Of a stretch of 64,000 nt of DNA, positions 17,684 to 25,125 are shown one piece after another. The translations under genes and the position numbers were made by a program. The notes under the pieces were generated by a model, which saw only the letters and a list, made by a program, of their open reading frames with translations, was not told the origin of the DNA and ran no database searches. Position 1 is the first letter of the stretch. Each line of letters begins with the position of its first letter. This DNA is from Rhodohalobacter sulfatireducens (GTDB lineage: Bacteria; Bacteroidota; Rhodothermia; Balneolales; Balneolaceae), in NCBI RefSeq assembly GCF_022012475.1, contig NZ_JAKLWS010000006.1, positions 62,001 through 126,000 of the forward strand, given 5' to 3'.

Positions 17684-18571
17684 ATGATTTCAAAGATTGA
17701 AACCAAAAATTCATCAATACCCTCAAAAGAACTTTTAAGCATTTTCAAGAACACCAAGCAGGAAATTAAACAGCTGGCCGATGAAGCGCCGGATCAGCTA
17801 GTTGAATCTGTCCATCTGATTAGAAAGCGGCTAAAGTTCTTGAGAGCGTTCGTGAAGCTGACCCAATTCTGTAGCAATGAGCATAACTATAAACCATCTA
17901 ACTACATTTTGAGGGACACCGGAAGAACTGTTTCCGATTGCAGGGATGCCCATGTCAGAGGAATGTTACTGGAAGAATTCTCCAAAAATGAATTGACAAA
18001 AAATCTTGTAGATGAATTAGCAGAGATCAATGACTCAGTTACAAGGAAAATTGAAACAAATTTGCTATCCGGCAGACCTGTTTTTGATGAAATAAACACT
18101 AATATCTCAAGTGTAGAATTGAATGATTATTTCGAATCACTTGACCCGGATGCCAACTGTTTGATCGATGGACTGGCCCTTGGATATAAAAAAAGTTATC
18201 ACGCTTTTCACTCAGAACTAAAATCACATGAAGCGGATCTGCTTCATGAATGGCGGAAACGAACCAAAGACTTACAGTACCAGCTTGAAGCTTTACTCAC
18301 CTCCTTTCCAGACCAAATACCTATCACTTATAATGATGTTTGTGAGTTGTGCGAAAAACTGGGCCGAATTAACGACCTCTTTATGTTTTTAGAATGGCTC
18401 GATTCGATTGAAGAATCAGTTGAGGAAAAAAATCAAATTAACAATTTAAAAAGCGCTCTTAACCGGGAACTTAAACGTTTGGAAGAGCAAGCCGATGCGA
18501 TGGGAAGTTCAATATTTAGTTTGAACCCTGTAGATTTTAGCGAATCATTGAATGATCAGCTTGAATTATGA
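17684..18571 (+). CDS. CHAD-domain protein
   Basis: A 295-residue all-helical CHAD protein. The conserved basic helices are visible: VHLIRKRLKFLRAF near 43-56 and the second-half repeat LLHEWRKRTKDLQYQLEAL near 187-205, with the YNDVCELCEKLGRINDLFM helix after it. In the family these His/Lys/Arg-rich faces bind inorganic polyphosphate. There is no CYTH triphosphatase domain, which often accompanies CHAD. Its stop TGA overlaps the ATG of the downstream Smr gene (ATGA), so the two proteins are translationally coupled. Start ATG 17684 follows a 118-base gap that could hold a promoter. Confidence 0.9.
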   Translation: MISKIETKNSSIPSKELLSIFKNTKQEIKQLADEAPDQLVESVHLIRKRLKFLRAFVKLTQFCSNEHNYKPSNYILRDTGRTVSDCRDAHVRGMLLEEFSKNELTKNLVDELAEINDSVTRKIETNLLSGRPVFDEINTNISSVELNDYFESLDPDANCLIDGLALGYKKSYHAFHSELKSHEADLLHEWRKRTKDLQYQLEALLTSFPDQIPITYNDVCELCEKLGRINDLFMFLEWLDSIEESVEEKNQINNLKSALNRELKRLEEQADAMGSSIFSLNPVDFSESLNDQLEL

Positions 18572-18840
18572 ACAATGATGAATTTCATATTGAGATTAAC
18601 GGCGTTTTAGACCTGCATGCATTCCGGCCGAGTGACCTTTCCACACTGATAGACGAGTATATTCAGGCTTGCCTCGAAAAGGAAATTTACGAAGTACGAT
18701 TTATCCACGGAAAGGGAATTGGTAACATTCGAAGAAGCGTACATTCTCTTCTCGACCGAAATCCCCACGTAACGGAGTATCAACTGGCAAACGAATCCGG
18801 TGGCGGATGGGGAGCCACAATTGCCAACCTAAAACCTTAA
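18568..18840 (+). CDS. Stand-alone Smr-domain protein
   Basis: A 90-residue Smr (small MutS-related) domain and nothing else. The two family motifs are LDLHAF at 14-19 (normally LDLHG, here with Ala after the catalytic His17) and HGKGIGNIRRSV at 47-58. Smr domains cleave or bind nucleic acids; as a MutS2 C-terminus they act on branched DNA, and stand-alone forms have been linked to RNA cleavage and ribosome rescue. The C-terminal GGGWGATIANL closes the fold. It starts inside the stop of the CHAD gene. The downstream TonB-receptor gene is convergent. Confidence 0.9.
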   Translation: MNNDEFHIEINGVLDLHAFRPSDLSTLIDEYIQACLEKEIYEVRFIHGKGIGNIRRSVHSLLDRNPHVTEYQLANESGGGWGATIANLKP

Positions 18841-18850
18841 TTGATTCAAC

Positions 18851-18915
18851 TTCCGGCAAACAGGCTCCAAGGTACAGGGATTCTGAAAAATGTACCCTGC
18901 ATCTTGAAACCGGAA
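18851..18915. terminator. Nested hairpin between convergent genes
   Basis: TTCCGG at 18851-18856 pairs with CCGGAA at 18910-18915, and inside it GGTAC/GTACC (18871-18875/18892-18896) or CAGGG/CCCTG can pair. The element fills the 84-base gap between the convergent Smr and TonB-receptor stops. No U-run follows on either strand, so termination, if any, would not be the classic intrinsic kind. Confidence 0.35.
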
Positions 18916-18924
18916 TCTTGAGAA

Positions 18925-21906
18925 TTAATTCAAAAACTGGTCAAACGTCAGAGACACGTAATAGATCGCCCCGAGATTAGGGCCGCCGTAATTCAGGAAA
19001 TGTCGATTATTGGTGATATTTGAACCACCCACCTTAACCATCGATTTGATACTCGGCACCCGGTAGGTAAACTGCGCATCCAATGTGGAGACAGATGGTA
19101 CGGTACCATTTGCGAAGGATGACGTCCAATCAAACTCTTCCTGCCATCTGAAAGTAACATTGAAGCCCAGCTGATCCGTCAACCTGCGATTGCCAAGCGA
19201 CAGGTTAACCTTGTGTTCGGGCGTGTTAAAATCAAAAATGAACCCTTCATCCTGGTCTGTGATTAACTTATTCCAGTTATAATTGGCTGACAATTTAAAA
19301 TTACTTGGAAGACTGTATTCAAATCCAAAGACAGCTCCCTGGGATTTCACAGTCTCGGCAACGTTTGTATAAAGCTGGAAGGTATTTAAAGCGTTTCCGT
19401 TCAGTAGCAGTGGCAGCGTTTCCGGGCTGGGATTTAAAATTTCGTTGGGTTGAATCATTCCATCCTGGTTGAAATCCGAATTAATCTGCCGAACTCTGAA
19501 CTGGGCTATAAAATCATCATAAATATTGTAGTAATAAGCTGCATCCAGCAGAAGCTTGTTCCCGAGAAGCCCTTTGTATCCTATTTCGAACGATTGAATC
19601 TGTTCAGGTTTTACGGGGTCAAATTCTTGATATGGCCTTAACTGGCCGGCAGCGGCGGCTTGATCTTGTGGAGTTTCAGCCTGTAGAATGGCATCTGTGA
19701 ATCGCTCTACAGACTCAAGTGTAAATGCACTTTCGGTCACCCTGTATTTCTCAGCGAGATATGGTAATCCGCCAAGCAATCGAGCTGTTAACACATTCAG
19801 ATCAATATACTGCCCTTGGGTCGTAGGATTTCTGAAGCCGGTTTGATAAGATGCCCGAAGATTCTGGTTCTCTGCCACCTTAATTACGGACGAAATCCGC
19901 GGATTAAACTGCCCGTCAAAATTTTCATTTTTATCATAACGGATAGACCCGGTTAGCCTCAACCTGTCTTCAAGAAGAGATTTTGATGCCTGCATAAATC
20001 CACCATACTCATTAATATCAACTCCGCCATTTTCATCGTCAAAGATAGTACCGTTGGAGCGAAGTTGATATTGACGGAAACTCAGACCTACCTGTAAATC
20101 AACAAAGGATATCTCATTCTTAAAGTTGTAAAGCCCCTCTGCATGTAAAAACCTTGACTGATCATCAAAACGGGCGCCATTTGGCACTACATCCGATATG
20201 GCATTGTCATAAGCTGCTTGAAAAGCGTCTGTTCCCGGCTGGATCCTTCCGATATCTGCTGTATTTCTTGCATTCTGATGCAATCCGTTCACTGCCTCCG
20301 GATTGTTCAAAATTGCATTCACAGTTGCGGGATTAAACGTGGGATTTCCTCCTTGAGCCTCTGCAGCAAGTTGCATCAAACCTCCGGCAAATGCACCACC
20401 GTATGTACCAAACCATTGATTCGTACTCCTGTATTCATCGTTGATCGAGAACCCAACAAAGTCGGCGATATATGAATCCCCGGAATTTTCGAAGGTACCG
20501 TAACCGCGTATCATGAAGTTATCGCCTTCGAATTGGAGCTTGTGCTGATGTATATAAAAATCTTTCAAACTATAGCGCTGAGCACCACTGTAAACCGAGG
20601 TTCCCGCTCCGTAATTTGCAGTATAGCTTCCCTCTAAATTATCTGTAAACCGGTAGTGAACAGATCCTCCAAATTTCATATTGTTTGCATCATGATCAAC
20701 CAAAAACTCTTCACGGTAGCCGGTTCTTGTGACGGGTTGAGCAGGTAACGCCCCTACGTATTGCTCCGTAATTGATGCAGGAACTCCTGTTTGGGATGAA
20801 ATCTGTTGTGCAATGGCCGTTCGGTTTTCACTTGGGAGACCCAACAAACCGAGATTGAATGATCCGTCATCACCATAAAGGTGTACACCATCATAAGCAG
20901 GATTATTGGATACTCCGGAAGGTGCGAGGCTTGCATTCTTATCAGAGTAGTTGATACCCACCCAATCCTGTGCTTGTGAGTAACTGAAGTTGACTTTAAA
21001 GGCAAACCGATCATTTATTACTTTGGCATACCTTGCTGCAAAATCGTACATCGGCTGGGCACCATCCGGTTCTCCGACTGACGGCCGGCTGTTGAGATGA
21101 TTCACCGAAGTTTTCACGTTCACACTGAGCCCCGGGTATCTGTAGGGATTTTTACTGTTTACCAACAATATTCCGTTAAAAGCATTTGGGCCGTAAAGTG
21201 CAGATGAAGCTCCCGGAATAAATTCCACACTCTCTACATCCAGTACGGAGGGCCCATTTAAATTCCCGATCGGAAAGTTCAATGCCGGGGCCTGAGTGTC
21301 CATTCCGTCTGTTAACTGCACCATTCTTGTGTTCCCTGTCGAATTAAATCCACGGGCATTAATAATTTGAAAGTTGATACTGCTCGTTGTCATATCAACC
21401 CCTTTTAAATTTTTCAGGGCCTGGTAATATGTAGGAGATGCTGTTTGATTTACGGAGATTATATCCATCTTTTCGATAGAAACCGGGGCTTCCAAAATAC
21501 TTTGTTCGACCCGGGAAGCCGAAACAACAACATCATTCCCGAGAATAGTTTCTTCAGACAGCTCAATTTCCAATCCTGATACGTTTTGCTCATCGATTAC
21601 AATTTCCTGTGTTGTGTACCCAATAATGGATGCAATAAGCGTAATGGGTGGTTCGCTGCCTACATTTAGAGAAAACTGACCCTGTGCATTTGTTGCCACG
21701 CCAACCATTGTCCCTTCTACTACGATATTTACACCGGCAAGAGGGTCGCCGGTATCGGCATCTACAACAGTTCCTGAAATGGTTACTTGATTACTGTTTT
21801 GTTGTACATACGGAGAGGCAAAAAGCGATTGAATTGTTACAAATGAGGTAAGTAGAGCAATTAAAAAGAAAAATAAAATTTTTGAAACGGCTATCTTTTC
21901 TTTCAT
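18925..21906 (-). CDS. TonB-dependent outer-membrane receptor 1
   Basis: A 993-residue TonB-dependent transporter. Residues 1-31 are a signal peptide. Residues about 43-120 are a CarboxypepD_reg-like domain (ISGTVVDADTGDPLAGVNI). A plug domain follows (VVVSASRVEQSILEAPVSIEKM through GASSALYGPNAFNGILLVNS), then a long beta-barrel to the C-terminus with many YxY/FxF strands. Imports an unknown ligand using TonB-ExbBD energy. No SusD-like partner or degradative enzymes are adjacent, so it is not an obvious polysaccharide locus. The 259 bases upstream (21907-22165) are AT-rich and show no gene or strong motif. Start ATG 21904-21906. Confidence 0.95.
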   Translation of the reverse strand: MKEKIAVSKILFFFLIALLTSFVTIQSLFASPYVQQNSNQVTISGTVVDADTGDPLAGVNIVVEGTMVGVATNAQGQFSLNVGSEPPITLIASIIGYTTQEIVIDEQNVSGLEIELSEETILGNDVVVSASRVEQSILEAPVSIEKMDIISVNQTASPTYYQALKNLKGVDMTTSSINFQIINARGFNSTGNTRMVQLTDGMDTQAPALNFPIGNLNGPSVLDVESVEFIPGASSALYGPNAFNGILLVNSKNPYRYPGLSVNVKTSVNHLNSRPSVGEPDGAQPMYDFAARYAKVINDRFAFKVNFSYSQAQDWVGINYSDKNASLAPSGVSNNPAYDGVHLYGDDGSFNLGLLGLPSENRTAIAQQISSQTGVPASITEQYVGALPAQPVTRTGYREEFLVDHDANNMKFGGSVHYRFTDNLEGSYTANYGAGTSVYSGAQRYSLKDFYIHQHKLQFEGDNFMIRGYGTFENSGDSYIADFVGFSINDEYRSTNQWFGTYGGAFAGGLMQLAAEAQGGNPTFNPATVNAILNNPEAVNGLHQNARNTADIGRIQPGTDAFQAAYDNAISDVVPNGARFDDQSRFLHAEGLYNFKNEISFVDLQVGLSFRQYQLRSNGTIFDDENGGVDINEYGGFMQASKSLLEDRLRLTGSIRYDKNENFDGQFNPRISSVIKVAENQNLRASYQTGFRNPTTQGQYIDLNVLTARLLGGLPYLAEKYRVTESAFTLESVERFTDAILQAETPQDQAAAAGQLRPYQEFDPVKPEQIQSFEIGYKGLLGNKLLLDAAYYYNIYDDFIAQFRVRQINSDFNQDGMIQPNEILNPSPETLPLLLNGNALNTFQLYTNVAETVKSQGAVFGFEYSLPSNFKLSANYNWNKLITDQDEGFIFDFNTPEHKVNLSLGNRRLTDQLGFNVTFRWQEEFDWTSSFANGTVPSVSTLDAQFTYRVPSIKSMVKVGGSNITNNRHFLNYGGPNLGAIYYVSLTFDQFLN

Positions 21907-22165
21907 AAGACATTTTTTTAGTTCTTGTTACCAGCTCGTTTTCGAACTAATTCAAATTGATAAACCCAAATCCACTCTCAAAATAACTGCCTATCATTGG
22001 TAGATGCAAGCGCTTCCATAAGAATTCTAAGGTTTGCAGATTGAGTACACAATGAAGTAATTACCGTTACCTATTAAAAAATAAGTAGATACCATTCAAA
22101 CTATTCAAATTTAAATAGATGTTGAATTCATTTGTTATCTCTCACTAATATAATTACAAATTCTT

Positions 22166-22849
22166 TTACTCTTTCTGCTTTTGTTTTTTGATAGATTGTC
22201 GAATCAACTTTAAATATTCTCTATGAAGTTCTTTTACCCTTCTTGACTGATTATTCTCGTGTATTCTTTTGAGATATAAAACTTTTTCGATCACACCTTT
22301 TCCTATTCCCGCATCTTTGGCCTTAAAGAACCAATCTACATCACTGGCATTTTCCACCTCTGTATCAAACATTCCAATCTCTTGAAATGCCGAAGCTCTT
22401 GCTACAAGAGATGAAGGAGAATAATCTACATTCTCTGAATCAAGTAACTCTTTTCTCAGCCATGAAGGCGGAGTGAGACCCGGTTCTAAAAATATTTTCC
22501 TTTTACAGATAACATATTCAGCTTCAGGATTGTCTAACAAATATTTAACCTGATCAGACAACTTATGTTTTTTCCACAAATCATCCTGATCTGAGTAAGC
22601 TATAAATTCTCCCTTCGCTTCCCTTAAACCACGATTTCTCGCTACCGGAACCCCACTGTTTTCCTGGTAAATGTATTTGACCTCACTAAACGACTGAATA
22701 ATCTCAGAGCTTCCATCCTCTGAACCATCATCAACAACAATAATTTCTTTGGAAGTATAATCTTGATTCAAAATAGTCTCCAACGTTTCTCCAATATATT
22801 TCTCACCGTTAAAAACAGGAACAATTACGCTTACGAGGGATTTTATCAT
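22166..22849 (-). CDS. Glycosyltransferase family 2
   Basis: A 227-residue GT2 (GT-A fold) enzyme. Visible are VSVIVPVFNGEKYI at 6-19, VVDDGSEDGS (nucleotide binding), SGVPVARNRGL and the metal-binding YSDQDDLW. The C-terminus is Lys/Gln-rich and lacks a membrane span, so it is cytosolic or peripheral. It uses a nucleotide sugar to extend a glycan, but donor and acceptor are unknown. It is isolated: no other glycosyltransferases, flippase or polymerase are nearby, and the gaps on both sides are long and AT-rich. Late acquisition is possible but not demonstrated. Confidence 0.92.
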   Translation of the reverse strand: MIKSLVSVIVPVFNGEKYIGETLETILNQDYTSKEIIVVDDGSEDGSSEIIQSFSEVKYIYQENSGVPVARNRGLREAKGEFIAYSDQDDLWKKHKLSDQVKYLLDNPEAEYVICKRKIFLEPGLTPPSWLRKELLDSENVDYSPSSLVARASAFQEIGMFDTEVENASDVDWFFKAKDAGIGKGVIEKVLYLKRIHENNQSRRVKELHREYLKLIRQSIKKQKQKE

Positions 22850-22993
22850 ATGATTTCTGTTTTGAAAGAAAGGTTTCTTGTCTAAGTTACATTCTCATTC
22901 TGCACCAAAATTCAGATCCTAATTATACCATGTGAATTCAAAACGCGTTGCATACATAAGTCAATGAAATCTAATAACTAACCGGTTTTCATC

Positions 22994-23683
22994 ATGAAGA
23001 AAGTAATATTATTATTTGCTATTTCAATCCTATCATTTTTAAATCTGCCTGCTCAACCCAATCCTGATGAATCCAGAGTTACAGTTGATGCGACCGGGGA
23101 AGTTCTTGTTCCGGCTGACAGAATCCACTTCAGGGTAAACATTACACAATTTAAACAAGATGCCAGGGAAGCGTTTCAGCTTCACAAAGAGCAGGAGAAA
23201 TATTTATCTGAGCTTCTTCTTGATGAAGGTATTGCAGACAGTAATATTACCGCAAATCCAATCAGCATTTCTCATGTCAGGCGATACAGCAACACCGATC
23301 AAAGTGGATATGAGACGCAGCAACAGGTGATGATTGTCATGAATGACGTTACCCAATTTGAATCGATGCAGATTAAACTGATTGAGAATGGATTTACAAA
23401 TTTTTCAGGATCATTTTCAGCTGCCAACCTGGATGATGCCAGCGACCAGGCTCTTCAGAAAGCAGTTGAGGAAGCCAGAAGGAAAGCTGATCTTTTGGCT
23501 GAAGCGGCCGGAAAACAAATTACAGATGTAGTAACCATCAACTATCATTCAAGCCGCCCCTATGCTTCAAGAAGTGGTAATATGGAGATGGTTGCATATG
23601 ATGCCGGCAGCGGTTCGTTACTGCAATTTGAACGAACTATTCCGGTCAGGGAAAATGTATCAATGCAATTCAGAATTGATTAA
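22994..23683 (+). CDS. Exported SIMPL-domain (DUF541) protein
   Basis: A 229-residue protein with a signal peptide (residues 1-20, ending LPAQ) and a SIMPL/DUF541 domain over most of the rest. The hallmark beginning RVTVDATGEVLVPADRIHFRV is split here as VTVDATGEV and PADRIHFRVNI, and the helix AVEEARRKADLLAEAAGKQI is the family's most conserved segment. Periplasmic or outer-membrane associated; the biochemical role of the family is not established. Start is ATG 22994. Its stop overlaps the convergent GDSL esterase stop by 4 bases. Confidence 0.88.
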   Translation: MKKVILLFAISILSFLNLPAQPNPDESRVTVDATGEVLVPADRIHFRVNITQFKQDAREAFQLHKEQEKYLSELLLDEGIADSNITANPISISHVRRYSNTDQSGYETQQQVMIVMNDVTQFESMQIKLIENGFTNFSGSFSAANLDDASDQALQKAVEEARRKADLLAEAAGKQITDVVTINYHSSRPYASRSGNMEMVAYDAGSGSLLQFERTIPVRENVSMQFRID

Positions 23684-24303
23684 GAGCTGATGAGCGGCCG
23701 GAGGACATTCCAAAGATTATCTGCCACAACCTGGTGTCCTTCGGCTGTTGGATGAATGCCATCCGGTAGATTTAACTCAGGGTTACCGGCTACCTCTTCC
23801 AATATAAATGGCATAAAAATAACTTCGTTTTGTTCGGCAAGCTCAAAGAAAATTCCTCGAAACTCCTCTGTATAGAGATCCCCCAGATTAGGTGGAGCCT
23901 GCATTCCCGTCAACACAATTTCTGCATCAGGATATTTCTGCTCAACTTTATCGATAATTCCCTGCAGGTTTTCCTTTGAACTTTGTGGGTCAATTCCTCT
24001 TAAACCGTCATTTCCACCCAGTTCCAGCACAAAAATATCCACATGCTGCTGCAAGATCCAGTCAACTCTGCGCAACCCACCGGCTGTAGTTTCACCACTG
24101 AGGCCTGCATTTACTACGTTGTAGTTTAAATCAAGGGAATCAATCTTTTGTTGAATGAGCGCCGGAAACGCCTGCTCAGTTTGAAGTCCATAACCTGCCG
24201 TAATACTATCTCCAAAAAAGAGAATAGTTTGATCATCCTGGGCGTAACTATTTGTAAAACAAAGTAACAACAGCCCCGTAAGTGCAACCTTTATAAATCT
24301 CAT
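23680..24303 (-). CDS. Periplasmic GDSL arylesterase / lysophospholipase (TesA-like)
   Basis: A 207-residue SGNH hydrolase with a signal peptide (1-21). All four blocks are visible: nucleophile Ser in LFFGDSITAGYGL, Gly in VNAGLSGETTAGG, Asn in ELGGNDGLRG, and Asp/His in DGIHPTAEGH. This set and length match TesA/ArE-type periplasmic esterase-thioesterases. The gene is divergent from an ABC ATPase-permease pair, the same arrangement as tesA with ybbA-ybbP in enterobacteria, supporting the assignment. Start ATG 24301-24303; 87 bases separate it from the ABC gene. Confidence 0.93.
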   Translation of the reverse strand: MRFIKVALTGLLLLCFTNSYAQDDQTILFFGDSITAGYGLQTEQAFPALIQQKIDSLDLNYNVVNAGLSGETTAGGLRRVDWILQQHVDIFVLELGGNDGLRGIDPQSSKENLQGIIDKVEQKYPDAEIVLTGMQAPPNLGDLYTEEFRGIFFELAEQNEVIFMPFILEEVAGNPELNLPDGIHPTAEGHQVVADNLWNVLRPLISS

Positions 24304-24390
24304 GCGTTATTTTTTGATATGTTAGTATCTCTATGGAATGGTTTATATTACCAATTCTGTTGGGTGATTGTTGAATTTAATAAATAAAGA

Positions 24391-25125
24391 ATGTTGAATA
24401 GTTCCATTTTATCTGTAAATAATTTATCAAAAACGTTTAAAAGCGGTAACAAAGAGCTCACCGTTTTGAAGGATATCAATTTTTCAATAGAAAAAGGGAT
24501 CTCCTGTGCAATTGTTGGCCCCTCGGGTAGCGGTAAAACCACTCTTTTAGGACTCTGTGCCGGATTAGATAAACCAACCTCCGGGGATGTTATCCTGAAT
24601 GATCAAAAAATTTCCGCTCTTAAAGAATCCGATCTTTCAGCTATCAGGAACGAACAAATTGGGTTTGTATTTCAATCTTTCCAACTTATTCCTACGCTCA
24701 CAGCTCTTGAAAATGTGATGGTTCCCATAGAGTTGAGGGGAGTCTCATACAGAGAAGTTGAGAAAAAGGCGATTGACCTTCTTGATAAAGTTGGATTGAG
24801 AGATCGGGTTACCCACTATCCCACTCAGCTTTCAGGCGGCGAACAGCAGCGAGTTGGCCTGGCAAGAGCATTTATCCACAAACCAGAGGTTCTCTTTGCC
24901 GATGAACCAACCGGTAACCTGGATGGGGATACAGGTTCACAGATTGAAGATCTTCTTTTTGAACTGAATAAGGATGAAGGAACTACACTCATTATCGTAA
25001 CTCACGACAGGGAGCTTGCATCGAAGTGCAACCGAATTATTGAGCTGAAAAGCGGCTCCATTATATCTGATACAACATCACCCGTCGAACAAACAGAAAC
25101 TATCCAGGCGGATCTGGCGCAATGA
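24391..25125 (+). CDS. ABC transporter ATP-binding protein (YbbA/LolD type)
   Basis: A 244-residue ATPase of the MacB/LolD/YbbA group. Walker A is GPSGSGKTT, the Q-loop is FVFQSFQLIPTLTALENVM, the signature is LSGGEQQRVGLARAF, and Walker B is VLFADEPTGNLD with the switch His in IIVTHDRE. It powers the FtsX-like permease encoded next, whose ATG overlaps this gene's TGA by 4 bases. Start ATG 24391 follows an AAAGA sequence. By synteny with TesA it is YbbA-like; the transported or extracted substrate in that family is unclear, possibly membrane lipids or lipoproteins. Confidence 0.95.
   Translation: MLNSSILSVNNLSKTFKSGNKELTVLKDINFSIEKGISCAIVGPSGSGKTTLLGLCAGLDKPTSGDVILNDQKISALKESDLSAIRNEQIGFVFQSFQLIPTLTALENVMVPIELRGVSYREVEKKAIDLLDKVGLRDRVTHYPTQLSGGEQQRVGLARAFIHKPEVLFADEPTGNLDGDTGSQIEDLLFELNKDEGTTLIIVTHDRELASKCNRIIELKSGSIISDTTSPVEQTETIQADLAQ

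Noticed and set aside
18925-21906. TonB receptor 1 as a SusC in a polysaccharide utilisation locus
   Set aside because: No SusD, glycoside hydrolase or hybrid regulator is adjacent.
22166-22849. GT2 gene as part of a capsule or O-antigen island
   Set aside because: It is the only glycan-related gene in the region; neighbours are a TonB receptor and a SIMPL protein.
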